Assembly: GCF_036924535.1 (NCBI RefSeq) | Contig: NZ_JAZHRT010000001.1 | Location: 9,352,501 to 9,416,500 of the forward strand | DNA: 64,000 nt | Direction: 5' to 3' | Source of the DNA: Bradyrhizobium sp. AZCC 2262 | Lineage (GTDB): Bacteria; Pseudomonadota; Alphaproteobacteria; Rhizobiales; Xanthobacteraceae | Shown: in pieces, positions 9,050-19,282 of the stretch | Layout of the letters: the number at the start of each line of letters is the position of its first letter | Position numbering within the stretch: the first letter of the stretch is position 1 | Notes under the pieces: model-generated | Database searches by the model: none | What the model saw: the letters and a program-made list of their open reading frames with translations, nothing else | Told to the model about the DNA's origin: nothing | Program-made: the position numbers and the translations under genes

Positions 9050-9130
9050 GGCATGGCCCACGTTTCAGCGAACCGATGATGTCCCTCTAAGCTGAATCGA
9101 ATCTTAATAATCTGAGCGCGGGGCTGTTTT

Positions 9131-9238
9131 CCGTCATCCTGAGGTGCGAGCGTAAGCGAGCCTCGAAGGATGAGCGGCCCGGCTGGTGGCCGTCGCCCTT
9201 CGAGGGCCGCACTGCGCGCGGCCACCTCAGGGTGACGG
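9131..9238. repeat. palindromic intergenic repeat (CGTCATCCTGAGG type)
   Basis: The ends are complementary: CCGTCATCCTGAGGTG at the left and CACCTCAGGGTGACGG at the right. The middle holds a second hairpin around CGAGCCTCGAAGG...CCCTTCGAGG. This type of element is frequent between Bradyrhizobium genes. No coding function. Confidence 0.7.
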
Positions 9239-9305
9239 ATCACGTTGATTCAAGGTTGCTGCAAAAGATCCCGAGCGAGGCGTCGATATCGTGCCGGCTT
9301 GCGGT

Positions 9306-10505
9306 TCACTTCCACACCGACTTGTCGGCATCCCAGCGCTGGCCCTTGAACTCCTTGGCCAGCGCCTCGACCGAGCCATTGTCGTCCTTCGGCTCGCCGC
9401 CTTCCTCGTCGCCGGTGGATTCTTCCGACAGGTTCAGCTTCGCACCCGTGCCTTCATCCGCGGTCGTGATCACCGGGCTCGATATCCACAGCATCAGCCT
9501 GTCCGACGCGCCCGGCCTGTCCGGCGAGACCAGCGCGGTGACCTCGACGCTTTCGGTGAGGCCGAGCGGCGGATAGACCGGGCTCGGCCGCTTGAAGGTC
9601 AGGTTCAGTTTTCCGGTATTGGCGTTCCACTCAGTGCCCGCCGCCTTGGCGGCAAGCGTTTTGGCCAGCACGCCCGATATCGCCGATGCGATCTTGTCCT
9701 TGTTGATCTTGTCGCCGTCGCGCCATTCGGCGGCGGCAAAGCGGATGGTGCGGTCCATCTCGACGCTGCCGCTGGTCCATCCCGCCGCGACCACGCCCGG
9801 CATCGATTTGGCCTTCGCAATCAGCGCGGCCGCGTGCTCCGGGTCGGCCGTGAGGTTGATGGTCTGCTCGCCGGCGCGCAGCGCATCGCAGGAGATCGAA
9901 AGGCTCGAGAGCCCGACCTCGACCGCCTCGCCCTTCAGGCTCTTGAGGAAATCCAGCGCGGCGTCGAGCTTGACCCGCACGCCGAACGCTTCCGGCGAAA
10001 CCTCGGTAAAATCCTTTGGTGCCGGGGTGATGCCGTCGTCGCTGGTCTGGTTGTCCAGAAATTCCTTCTCGCTGAGATCGGAATTGTCCGTCGAGGTCAC
10101 CTCGGTTACGGCCTGGCCGATCGTGATCTGGCCGCGGAATTCGAAGGTGTCGCCGGTGGGCTTGCGGGCCAGCTTGATGGTGACCGGCAGCTTGTCGCCG
10201 ACGCTCTGCGTCGTGCCGGTCAGGCTCTGGCCGTTGACGGCGAGGTTGGCGACGAAGCGGTCCTTGCGGTCGGAGCCTTTTGCGGCGGGATAGCAGACGT
10301 CGAGCACGGCCGCGGTGACATTCTTGCCCTGGCGGGTTTCCTTCAGGATGACATCGGCGTTGCCGTCCATCAGGCCGTCGATGGCCGTGAAATAGCGCGT
10401 CTCGATGGCGCCGGGCGCTGTCTTGGAGGGAAGTTTCATCTGGGCGAAGGCGAGGTCCGGGGAAGCCATCATCAGACCGAGCAGGCAGGGCAAGAGCGCG
10501 CGCAT
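9306..10505 (-). CDS. secreted protein of unknown function
   Basis: The protein has 399 residues with a Sec signal peptide (MRALLPCLLGLMMASPDLAFA). The mature protein shows alternating beta-type segments and Asp/Lys-rich loops, with a Glu/Asp-rich C-terminus near residues 360-385 and two cysteines (VLDVCYP, LSISCDAL). I recognise no catalytic motif or named family. The start at 10505 has GAGGAAC 7 bases upstream; the open frame extends 16 codons further without a binding site. It is flanked by non-coding DNA on both sides. Confidence 0.62.
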   Translation of the reverse strand: MRALLPCLLGLMMASPDLAFAQMKLPSKTAPGAIETRYFTAIDGLMDGNADVILKETRQGKNVTAAVLDVCYPAAKGSDRKDRFVANLAVNGQSLTGTTQSVGDKLPVTIKLARKPTGDTFEFRGQITIGQAVTEVTSTDNSDLSEKEFLDNQTSDDGITPAPKDFTEVSPEAFGVRVKLDAALDFLKSLKGEAVEVGLSSLSISCDALRAGEQTINLTADPEHAAALIAKAKSMPGVVAAGWTSGSVEMDRTIRFAAAEWRDGDKINKDKIASAISGVLAKTLAAKAAGTEWNANTGKLNLTFKRPSPVYPPLGLTESVEVTALVSPDRPGASDRLMLWISSPVITTADEGTGAKLNLSEESTGDEEGGEPKDDNGSVEALAKEFKGQRWDADKSVWK

Positions 10506-10918
10506 ATGGAAGTTCCTCAGACGGGACAGAATTGGCGTCGTCGTAACTAGCAAACCTCAGTGTTTTCGCCAAAAGAAAGCGGTCAAATCCTGCGTCGGGA
10601 CGCCTTGGTGCGCCCTTAACCCCGCGTGCCCACCTCACAAGAGATCGTGGCTTTCTCTTGATGTCATACACTCCGCTTGTCTCGACCCCGCAAGGGGGGC
10701 GGCGACGGAGCCCTACGGGGGCGTGTACTCATAAAGCCGACTGAAAAGTAATCCAGTGGCCGCGATAACCAGTATCCGCCGTAGGAGGCAAAGCGGACCT
10801 CGAAGGTCGGACTGGGCATGTCCTCGATTGCTGCGAACGTGAACGACAATTGCGTGTTTCCGCTTTTCGCGGCGCGTTTTGGGTGTCACCATCCTCGTGA
10901 AAGGACAGGAGGGCCGCC
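10506..10918. other. 413-base intergenic region
   Basis: No supportable gene. It contains several short inverted segments (around 10680-10735 and 10790-10825) that resemble degraded intergenic repeats. The last 20 bases contain the ribosome binding site (GGACAGGAGGG) of the DUF1194 gene. Confidence 0.4.
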
Positions 10919-11758
10919 ATGCGCTTGTGTGTCTCGGTCGGGGCGGTGCTTATTGCGGGGGCGATAGTCGGAGGTGATGTTGCGGGCATTGCCGCGCCGA
11001 GCCCGAAATCTCGATTCGCCGACACCAAGCATGTACCGTCCGTCAATGTCGAGCTCGTTATCGCCGTCGACGTCTCCTATTCGATGGATATGGACGAACT
11101 TGCCGTTCAGCGCGAGGGCTATGCACAGGCCCTCGTCTCGAAAGACTTCCTTCAGGCGCTGAGGGCCGGGCCGGGCAGCAAGGTGGCCGTGACCTATTTC
11201 GAGTGGTCGATGTCGGGCGACGAGAGGATCATCATTCCCTGGCGAGTGATCGACGGCCCGGAATCGGCGGATGCCGTGGCGGCCGAGATTATGAAAACGC
11301 CGGTTCGCCGAGGTTCGAGTACCTCGATTTCCAGCGCGATTAATTTCGCAGTGCAGCTGTTCGAAAGAAATCCCTATCGCGGGTTGCGGCGCGTCATCGA
11401 TATTTCCGGCGATGGGCCGAACAACGATGGAGCCCCCGTAACCGGCGCGCGCGACGCTGCCCTGGAGAAGGGTATCATCATCAACGGCCTGCCGATCATG
11501 GTGAAGGAGCCATCCTATTCGACGATCGATATCGAGAATCTCGATCTCTACTACGAGGACTGCGTGATCGGAGGGCCGGGCGCCTTCATCATGACGATCA
11601 AAGATCGCGAAAAATTCCAGGAAGCGATCCGGACCAAGCTTGTTCTCGAAGTTGCGGGCCTCACGCCGGAGGGCGGCATCGTCCCAGCCGCCGAGAAAGC
11701 GCCCCGGGTGCCCTGTCTGATCGGCGAAAAAAAACTGCAGGAGCGCGGGCGGCGGTGA
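10919..11758 (+). CDS. DUF1194 protein with von Willebrand A domain
   Basis: The protein has 279 residues with a signal peptide (residues 1-25). A VWA domain follows: the metal-binding MIDAS motif is DVSYS (AVDVSYSMDMDE, about residues 50-62), with the later conserved T (STSISSAINFA) and ISGDGPNN. DUF1194 proteins are periplasmic or extracellular and of unknown function. The start ATG 10919 has a strong GGACAGGAGGG site. No obvious partner gene is near. Confidence 0.85.
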   Translation: MRLCVSVGAVLIAGAIVGGDVAGIAAPSPKSRFADTKHVPSVNVELVIAVDVSYSMDMDELAVQREGYAQALVSKDFLQALRAGPGSKVAVTYFEWSMSGDERIIIPWRVIDGPESADAVAAEIMKTPVRRGSSTSISSAINFAVQLFERNPYRGLRRVIDISGDGPNNDGAPVTGARDAALEKGIIINGLPIMVKEPSYSTIDIENLDLYYEDCVIGGPGAFIMTIKDREKFQEAIRTKLVLEVAGLTPEGGIVPAAEKAPRVPCLIGEKKLQERGRR

Positions 11759-12006
11759 GTATCGAGACAATCATTCCGAGCCGCCGGACGAACAAACTTG
11801 TCGGCAGCAATCATCATGGTCGCAGCCAGCGCTCACGCGCCGGGGCGTTGGGAGGCTAACGTCCGTTCGTGGCCCCATGACAGCGAGATAACGATTTTAC
11901 TTCATACGTCACCGCAAGCGGTCTCGATTGTCATGCCGATTGACGACAACGACGGGAGCATCAATCCGCGCCGGAAATGACGCCTCTTCTGCGGGTAGGG
12001 TTGGCC
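11759..12006. other. intergenic region between DUF1194 and the old groL terminator
   Basis: About 250 bases with no gene that I can support. Confidence 0.35.
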
Positions 12007-12036
12007 AAAAAAGAAGGCCGCCCGGAGGCGGCCTTT
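12007..12036 (-). terminator. original groL terminator, now downstream of the groL remnant
   Basis: On the minus strand the stem AAGGCCGCC / GGCGGCCTT (loop TCCG) is followed by C and TTTTTT. It lies 27 bases beyond the stop codon of the stranded groL tail, the expected place for the ancestral groL terminator. Confidence 0.9.
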
Positions 12037-12062
12037 GGTCTGTTGACTGGGAAAGCTGGGCC

Positions 12063-12317
12063 TTAGAAGCCCATGCCGCCCATTCCACCCATGCCGCCGC
12101 CACCGCCGGGCATCGCCGGAGCCGGCTCCTTCGGCAGTTCGGCGACCATGGCTTCGGTGGTCACGAGAAGGCCTGCGACCGACGAAGCGTCCTGCAGCGC
12201 GGTACGAACCACCTTGGCCGGGTCGATGATGCCCTTGTCGACCATGTCGACATATTCCTCGGTCTGGGCGTCGAAGCCGAAGGTCTCGGACTTGTTCTCG
12301 AGGATCTTGCCGACCAC
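12063..12317 (-). pseudogene. stranded 3' end of groL (direct repeat, copy A)
   Basis: These 255 bases encode the last 84 residues of GroEL ([16 protein letters not shown] ... [11 protein letters not shown], stop at 12063-12065) without the rest of the gene. They match 13984-14238 of the intact groL at a constant offset of 1921, with 13 mismatches, 12 of them within 12116-12183. The protein differs only near the tail ([13 protein letters not shown] here, [13 protein letters not shown] in the intact gene). The match stops abruptly at 12317/12318, 30 bases from the protease stop codon. The old terminator still follows, so this is most simply the displaced native end of groL. Confidence 0.9.
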
Positions 12318-12346
12318 CCGAACAACCGGATGACGATAGCTCAATG

Positions 12347-13456
12347 TCACGGGATTGGAACAATATTTGGATAAATACCTGCCGCCCAATCGACAATATG
12401 CGTTGCATAGCTCGCGTACGAAGAAGATCCGTGACCACCTATTAGCATTCCGAACCACTCGTCTGGGAGACCTGGACGAAGCACTGCTGCTCCAGAATCG
12501 CCTGGTTGGCTCAAGCGCGTTTGGAAGTAAACTGGTTCACGATATCCAATCTCAAAAATATCTCCGCAACAATACATTGTCTTGGTTTTGAATAAGTCAA
12601 TCTGCTTCCAAATTGTAGCTGAGAGCACCTGTGCTTGCCTCTGGCGCCCTCGTCCTCTGAACTCAACTAGATCTCCTTGGGTAATGGCGGAGATTGGATG
12701 AATCCTTCGCGGTTCTCCCGTCTCAATCGATGTGTGCGGATCAACCCTGATCAAGGCAGCATCAACGCCATTTGCCGCAGGCTCAGCAAAGCGATTACAC
12801 GGTCCTGTTCCGGTTGGAAAAATGACAGAATCCACTCTTCCCAGCTTGACCGCTTGGCGCCGCGCATTGCCCGTTATCGCGATCCCTTTCTTCCGTCCGA
12901 CGTGACCACACGTCAGCGCGTATGTAGTTTCTGCAAGTGTGTCGCGGAAGAATCCGCAGACAGTACCCTCTAATCTTGCGGCGCCTGCCTTGATAGAATC
13001 ACCGCAGACGTATTGCGCTTCAATAGGACCCGCCACTCGATATTTGATGCGAAAACCTTCATATTGTGTGGGTCCGTCTGAAAATAGTGGATTTTTGGGA
13101 TCTGCGACGTCCACTAAGATGGTGACGGCTTTTCTCTTATTACCTTCATTATTATTCAGCCAACCTGCGAGCGTGTGGAATCCTTGGCTTCGTTGTTCTA
13201 TCGCGGTGCGGTTTCCGTACCACATTTCTTGAATTATACTTGATACCTGAGCGCTAGCGGGCCGACCCTGATAGGAATTCTTCGTTGCTTCGTCGTGCCC
13301 ATCGCGAATGCCGTAGAACACAGCTTTCATGAAGCCATCATCAAAGCGGAGTTGGATCCCGTTTGCTCCTTTCTCATTGAGTCCAAATGGATCCTCACGA
13401 AAGAACTCAAATAGCTCACCAGAGAACGCAAGGGATCGGAGAAAATCGAGAGACAT
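12347..13456 (-). CDS. trypsin-fold (S1-like) serine protease of the inserted cassette
   Basis: The protein has 369 residues, no signal peptide and no membrane segment. The C-terminal half shows a chymotrypsin-type triad: His185 in YALTCGHVG, Asp232 in GVDAALIRV and Ser321 in QPGDSGAAV. The oxyanion-hole glycine of GDSG is present. Residues 1-150 form an extra N-terminal region I do not recognise (contains [18 protein letters not shown] and [10 protein letters not shown]); it could be a sensor or substrate-binding module. ATG 13456 has GAGG at a good distance and lies 11 bases after the stop of the small membrane protein gene, so the two are translationally coupled. The lack of a signal peptide suggests that it acts in the cytoplasm or on the inner membrane face. 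Its function is unknown; a stress or defence protease activated with its membrane partner is one hypothesis. Confidence 0.8.
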   Translation of the reverse strand: MSLDFLRSLAFSGELFEFFREDPFGLNEKGANGIQLRFDDGFMKAVFYGIRDGHDEATKNSYQGRPASAQVSSIIQEMWYGNRTAIEQRSQGFHTLAGWLNNNEGNKRKAVTILVDVADPKNPLFSDGPTQYEGFRIKYRVAGPIEAQYVCGDSIKAGAARLEGTVCGFFRDTLAETTYALTCGHVGRKKGIAITGNARRQAVKLGRVDSVIFPTGTGPCNRFAEPAANGVDAALIRVDPHTSIETGEPRRIHPISAITQGDLVEFRGRGRQRQAQVLSATIWKQIDLFKTKTMYCCGDIFEIGYREPVYFQTRLSQPGDSGAAVLRPGLPDEWFGMLIGGHGSSSYASYATHIVDWAAGIYPNIVPIP

Positions 13457-13467
13457 TGCGAAATCCT

Positions 13468-13839
13468 CTAAGATACAGCTTTGACTGCTGTCTGAAAAAC
13501 GGATTGCCAGCCTAAACCGGACACGAACAACGCGCATAGCTGCACGGAAATCGGACGATCTGGATCGAAGGCATTGCGGTACACCGCAGGAAGCAAGACC
13601 AGTGCGATTAGCAGGGCGAAAATGGATCGGCCACCCGCCGTCTGCAGACTGAAATTAAAAGCGCCTGCCGCGATGTAATTCCGCAAGAATGGATCGGTCA
13701 GCACACCAAGCGCGAGCGCTAGGTATTGTGGCACTACCGGTGCGTATTCGTGTTTATCACTGCTATGGCCAACTGGAACGTTGGAACGTCGTTCGGACTG
13801 CAAGTCAAAGTAAGCGATTACACTATTTATATTTATCAT
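13468..13839 (-). CDS. small multi-pass membrane protein of the inserted cassette
   Basis: The protein has 123 residues. After a soluble N-terminus of about 33 residues there are two to three hydrophobic segments (about 37-62, 72-89 and 97-118). The ATG at 13839 follows a GGGGGTGG purine-rich site. The upstream in-frame start at 13869 is excluded because it would overlap the -10 box of the promoter at 13869-13896. It is the first gene of the two-gene operon with the protease. I do not recognise a family. A membrane anchor, holin-like effector or regulator of the protease are all possible. Confidence 0.68.
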   Translation of the reverse strand: MININSVIAYFDLQSERRSNVPVGHSSDKHEYAPVVPQYLALALGVLTDPFLRNYIAAGAFNFSLQTAGGRSIFALLIALVLLPAVYRNAFDPDRPISVQLCALFVSGLGWQSVFQTAVKAVS

Positions 13840-13868
13840 TTTCCACCCCCTGTAGATTGATAGAGACA

Positions 13869-13896
13869 ATCATAAGTTGCGGGGTGGCGAAATCAA
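13869..13896 (-). promoter_or_regulatory. sigma70-like promoter of the membrane protein/protease operon
   Basis: On the minus strand TTGATT (13896-13891), a 16-base spacer, then TATGAT (13874-13869). Predicted transcription starts about 23 bases before the ATG at 13839. It lies just downstream of the new groL terminator, so the cassette has independent expression. Confidence 0.6.
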
Positions 13897-13917
13897 CTGT
13901 CCTCCTGGAAGGTTACG

Positions 13918-13951
13918 AAAAAAGGGGGGACGGCGGTTGCCGCACCCCCTA
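13918..13951 (-). terminator. groL terminator supplied by the cassette
   Basis: On the minus strand a GC hairpin (GGGGGTGCGGC / GCCGTCCCCC with one bulged T and an AACC loop) is followed by C and TTTTTT. It differs in sequence from the old terminator at 12007-12036. Confidence 0.85.
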
Positions 13952-13983
13952 GCATCCTTGTTCGACGAGAAATCCAGAGCCCT

Positions 13984-15895
<1,912 letters not shown>

Positions 15896-15932
15896 GCGCC
15901 GGCGAGCAGTGCTCGACGGCTATTGGTTTGCC

Positions 15933-16229
15933 TTACGCCAGCACGCCCATGATGTCGCTCTCCTTCATGATCAGGAGTTCCTCGCCGTCGAGCTTGACCT
16001 CGGTGCCTGACCATTTGCCGAACAGCACGCGGTCGCCGACCTTGAGGTCGATCGGAATCAGCTTGCCGGCCTCGTCGCGGCCGCCCGGACCCACGGCGGT
16101 GATTTCGCCCTGCGACGGCTTTTCCTTGGCGCTGTCGGGAATGATGATGCCGCCCTTGGTCTTCTCTTCGGCATCGATGCGCTTGACCACGACGCGGTCA
16201 TGCAGCGGACGGAATTTGGATTTGGCCAT
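15933..16229 (-). CDS. groS: 10-kDa co-chaperonin GroES
   Basis: The protein has 98 residues, full length, with the family start [14 protein letters not shown], the mobile loop [23 protein letters not shown] (residues 17-39) and [16 protein letters not shown]. It caps the GroEL ring. ATG 16229 gives [12 protein letters not shown] with a GGAG-type site upstream; the open frame extends further but lacks homology. It is the first gene of the groESL unit, behind CIRCE. Confidence 0.97.
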   Translation of the reverse strand: MAKSKFRPLHDRVVVKRIDAEEKTKGGIIIPDSAKEKPSQGEITAVGPGGRDEAGKLIPIDLKVGDRVLFGKWSGTEVKLDGEELLIMKESDIMGVLA

Positions 16230-16339
16230 GACGTCTCCTCTTGAAGTTCCTTTGGAAGGCGTGGTTTCAGGTCTGTGCCATCGAAAATGGCTTGGAATAC
16301 CGTCGATTCGACGCCGCCCCGGGCGGGACAGCACGACCC

Positions 16340-16366
16340 TTAGCAATCTTTGTATTTGAGTGCTAA
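16340..16366 (-). promoter_or_regulatory. CIRCE operator (HrcA binding site)
   Basis: TTAGCAATC, nine bases, GAGTGCTAA: the CIRCE inverted repeat (TTAGCACTC-N9-GAGTGCTAA) with one mismatch. It lies 111 bases before the groS start and just downstream of the predicted promoter, where HrcA represses at normal temperature. Confidence 0.95.
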
Positions 16367-16378
16367 ACGTGGGGCCGG

Positions 16379-16407
16379 GGAATATGGCTTGGCACTGTTC
16401 CTGTCAA
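16379..16407 (-). promoter_or_regulatory. groESL promoter
   Basis: On the minus strand TTGACA (16407-16402), a 17-base spacer, then TATTCC (16384-16379). The -35 box is a perfect consensus. The predicted start lies a few bases before CIRCE. Confidence 0.7.
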
Positions 16408-16568
16408 GCAAACAAGGGGGTTAAGGCCTTGGTGAGGCCAATATAGGATGGTGCTTCGGAAACCAAATCGGTGCAGCGGCGTAATTTTAACGGACGTCAT
16501 TGCTCCGGCAGGCTTTTTGCGGTTGGCTGCTTGACGGGAGCGGCCAAGGAATTGCTCGGGGGAATGCG

Positions 16569-17081
16569 ATGATCAGCTCACGTAATGCGCGTACGGTTGC
16601 CAATCTGGCGATCGCGTCGGCGCTGACGATCTTGCTGGGGGCGTGCAGCAGCACGCTGCCGTCGTTGTCATCCAATCCGGCACCGGACGCCGAGCCCGGC
16701 GTCGCCCCGGAAATGCCGGCCACCATCCGCTCCGACGAGATCGTCGGCCGCTGGGGCCTCGCCTCGTTCCAAAATCCCAACGACCGCGCCCGGACCGAAG
16801 CCGCGGCGCGCGGGCAGTGCAAGCAGCCCTATGTGATCAGCGCCGGCCAGAGCGGCGGCGTCGTCATGCATCTGGCCGACCAGGCCACCCCGCAGGAGCT
16901 GCGCCTCAAGGGTAGCCCGAGCGGCAAGAACTATATCGGCCCGGCGGGCCCGACGCCCGGCGAGCAGGACCGCGAGATCGTCTCGTTCGACGGCCGCGTG
17001 CTGATCACCCGCTTCATCGACAAGGATGCCGCGGTCCGTTACGGCAACATGGTCTACGTGCGCTGCGCGCCGCGGGCGTGA
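16569..17081 (+). CDS. putative lipoprotein of unknown function
   Basis: The protein has 170 residues with a lipoprotein signal: hydrophobic stretch LAIASALTILLGAC, where C is the lipidation site (about residue 25). A Ser/Pro linker leads into a small domain starting EIVGRWGLASFQNP, with two further cysteines (GQCKQP and VRCAPR) that may pair. The start ATG 16569 has GGGGGA upstream. The protein should sit in the outer or inner membrane facing the periplasm. I know no functional family for it. Confidence 0.7.
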   Translation: MISSRNARTVANLAIASALTILLGACSSTLPSLSSNPAPDAEPGVAPEMPATIRSDEIVGRWGLASFQNPNDRARTEAAARGQCKQPYVISAGQSGGVVMHLADQATPQELRLKGSPSGKNYIGPAGPTPGEQDREIVSFDGRVLITRFIDKDAAVRYGNMVYVRCAPRA

Positions 17082-17099
17082 GCTGCTGCTTTTCGATGC

Positions 17100-17182
17100 C
17101 GTCATTCCGGGATGGTGCGTTAGCACCAGACCCGGAATCTCGAGATTCCAGGTTCGCCGCTTCGCGTCGCCCCGGAATGACG
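17100..17182. repeat. palindromic repeat (CCGTCATTCCGGG family)
   Basis: Ends CCGTCATTCCGGG and CCCCGGAATGACGG are complementary; inside are CGGAATCTCGAGATTCC and GTTCGCCGCTTCGCG. The same family occurs at 43589-43702 and 45069-45205. Confidence 0.8.
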
Positions 17183-17197
17183 GTGCGAAAATAAAAA

Positions 17198-17226
17198 CGC
17201 CGGCGTCTAGCCGGCGTTTCTATTTA
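17198..17226. terminator. bidirectional terminator between the lipoprotein gene and cheZ
   Basis: AACGCCGGC / GCCGGCGTT stem with GTCTA loop, preceded by an A-rich run and followed by TTTCTATTT. It can serve both converging genes. Confidence 0.8.
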
Positions 17227-17246
17227 GTCTGCGTTAACCAGTCCGA

Positions 17247-18023
17247 TCAATCGAACAACGCGTCGATGTCGTTCTGCGAGGCGTGACCGTCGTCGCCGTC
17301 CAGCTTCGGGCCGTTCAGCAGCTTGGCGTCTCCTTCGCGGGTATCGACGATCGGGGGGGCATGCGCCTTGATGGCGTCGACGCCACCCCAGATTTCCATC
17401 ATCTCGATGATGTGCTTTTCGATGAATTTCATCGTCGTCATCACTTTGCTGATGCGCTGGCCCGTCAAGTCCTGGAAATTGCAGGCCTCGAAGATCGCGA
17501 CGACGCGTTCCTGGATTTCTTCGCTGAGCAGCTTTTGCTGATCGGGCGAGATGTTCTTGGACAATGCGGTGGCGGCCTGGTCGATCGCCTCGACGGCTTC
17601 GAGAATCTGCTGGGTGGCCTGTTCGGTGCCGCCGACGACGGCGCCGAGTTCGCCATTGACCTTGGCCATTTCCTGGCCGTCAAAGCTCTTGCCGTGCAGG
17701 GTTGCGATTTCCCGCTTGGTGCGGTTGATGGCATCGTGAATCAGGTCAAGCTCGACCTTGAGCTTCGCGCACTGCTCGATCTGGGCGCGATAGGTTTCCA
17801 GCAGCGCGTGCGACTGGGCAATCTCGCGCGTGATCTCCGACTGCTCGGTCGAAGCGGCGGGGGTGTGGCCGAAGCCGGCCATCTGTGCGCGGATCGCGCG
17901 CAACTCGGCCATGATCTCACGATGCAGCGGGCCGATCTCGCCGCCTTCGACGGCAGGCATGACAATTGGCGCGTCGCCCAGAAGGGCTTGTTCGATACGA
18001 AAACGTTTGCGATTGACCGACAT
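17247..18023 (-). CDS. chemotaxis phosphatase CheZ-like protein
   Basis: The protein has 258 residues and is mostly helical. The middle contains the CheZ active-site stretch EACNFQDLTGQRISKVM (about residues 180-195), whose Gln in the DLTGQ motif is the catalytic residue that removes the phosphate from CheY-P. The last residues, QNDIDALFD, look like the short helix that docks CheY (as in FliM and CheZ tails). The start at 18023 (MSVNRKRFRIEQ) was chosen over a start 7 codons upstream. No other che or fla gene is in the window, so it is an orphan. Confidence 0.82.
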   Translation of the reverse strand: MSVNRKRFRIEQALLGDAPIVMPAVEGGEIGPLHREIMAELRAIRAQMAGFGHTPAASTEQSEITREIAQSHALLETYRAQIEQCAKLKVELDLIHDAINRTKREIATLHGKSFDGQEMAKVNGELGAVVGGTEQATQQILEAVEAIDQAATALSKNISPDQQKLLSEEIQERVVAIFEACNFQDLTGQRISKVMTTMKFIEKHIIEMMEIWGGVDAIKAHAPPIVDTREGDAKLLNGPKLDGDDGHASQNDIDALFD

Positions 18024-18330
18024 GAGTTTTTCCCACCCCTTCACTTCCGGTGTGTTTTAAACCGATGCGATTTAACGTGAGGTTCACGCCGGAACACGTC
18101 GTGGTGGCGGTTTGCCCGCGGCCGCATACCAACGATTAACCATGAGGGGACTGCGTTCACGCAAAATAAACGCTACCGGACAAATCCACGCGTGATTGCC
18201 GAAATGGTGAATCGAAACGCCGCTTCTGTTTACCAAACCGATTAGGTTTTGATTTGTATTGATCGCGTGCAGCGGCGTTTGTCGAACTGCTGCCGCGACC
18301 CCGCAATGACGAACAGTACAGAGTACGTCG
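18024..18330. other. divergent intergenic region cheZ / L,D-transpeptidase
   Basis: About 307 bases, AT-richer than its flanks, with no gene. It should hold both promoters. Confidence 0.35.
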
Positions 18331-19131
18331 ATGTCCGGAAAAATCTCCCTTGCGCTCCTTGCGAGCGTGTCTTGCCTTTGCTTCGCCAGTGAGGCTTCAG
18401 CGATCGACGCCTCGCCAATTGCCGAACCCTCCGTGATCTACGCCCGTGAGCCCACGCAGCCGGCGCCGGTGCGCATGGCTTCTTCCGAACGCTCCAACAT
18501 GGGCGGCGGCTTCATCGAATTCCTGTTCGGCGATGCGCCGCAGGGCGGGCGTTATCAGCGAGAGCCGGCCTATCAGCCGCAGCCGGATTACGGCTATGGC
18601 GGGCGGCGCTCGCTGCTGCCACCGATGGATCCGCAGCAGTCGATGCGCCGGGAGGAAGAGGCGGTCGACCCCGCGCAGCGGCTGATGGATCCGAAATACG
18701 AAAAGCATGTGGTCGAGTATTACGGCAAGGAAAGCCCTGGCACCATCGTGATCGATACTCCGAACAAGTTCCTGTTCCTGGTGCAGGGCGACGGCAAGGC
18801 GCTGCGTTACGGCGTCGGCGTCGGCCGGCCCGGCTTCACCTGGTCAGGCGTCAAGACCGTTTCCGCGAAGAAGGAATGGCCGGCGTGGACGCCGCCGCCG
18901 GAAATGCTGGCGCGCCGTCCCGACCTGCCGCGGCACATGGAGGGCGGCCCGGACAATCCGCTCGGCGCGCGGGCGATGTATCTGGGTTCGTCGCTCTATC
19001 GCATCCACGGCTCCAACGAGCCCTGGACCATCGGCACCAACGTGTCGTCCGGCTGCATCCGGATGCGCAATGAAGACGTCATCGATCTCTACGGCCGCGT
19101 CGGCGTCGGCGCCAGGGTTGTGGTGATCTGA
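18331..19131 (+). CDS. L,D-transpeptidase (ErfK/YbiS/YcfS/YnhG domain)
   Basis: The protein has 266 residues with a signal peptide (residues 1-24). A Gln/Pro/Tyr-rich linker (60-105) leads to the YkuD catalytic domain (about 135-266). The active site is complete: HGSNEPWTIG and SSGCIRM with the nucleophile Cys. The enzyme makes 3-3 peptidoglycan crosslinks or attaches proteins to the wall in the periplasm. It stands alone, followed by a repeat and a terminator. Confidence 0.93.
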   Translation: MSGKISLALLASVSCLCFASEASAIDASPIAEPSVIYAREPTQPAPVRMASSERSNMGGGFIEFLFGDAPQGGRYQREPAYQPQPDYGYGGRRSLLPPMDPQQSMRREEEAVDPAQRLMDPKYEKHVVEYYGKESPGTIVIDTPNKFLFLVQGDGKALRYGVGVGRPGFTWSGVKTVSAKKEWPAWTPPPEMLARRPDLPRHMEGGPDNPLGARAMYLGSSLYRIHGSNEPWTIGTNVSSGCIRMRNEDVIDLYGRVGVGARVVVI

Positions 19132-19140
19132 GGCCTTCTT

Positions 19141-19226
19141 GTAGCCCGGATGAGCGAAGCGATATCCGGGAGAGGTCGTGCCGCGGCAAGATAGTCCCCG
19201 GATGTCGCTTCGCTCATCCGGGCTAC
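19141..19226. repeat. palindromic repeat (GTAGCCCGGATG family)
   Basis: GTAGCCCGGATGAGCGAAGC at the left is complementary to GCTTCGCTCATCCGGGCTAC at the right. Related copies are at 31341-31421 and 38499-38578. Confidence 0.88.
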
Positions 19227-19234
19227 AAAACAAA

Positions 19235-19267
19235 AACGGCCGCCTGATGGGGCGGCCGTTCTTGTTT
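19235..19267. terminator. bidirectional terminator
   Basis: Stem AACGGCCGCC (19235-19244) with GGCGGCCGTT (19251-19260), an A-run before it and TTGTTT after it. It serves the transpeptidase gene and the converging DUF2076 gene. Confidence 0.8.
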
Positions 19268-19282
19268 CAAATCCGACCTCGC

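Noticed and set aside
13840..13869. Earlier start of the small membrane protein
   Set aside because: It would overlap the -10 box, and the ATG at 13839 has its own binding site.
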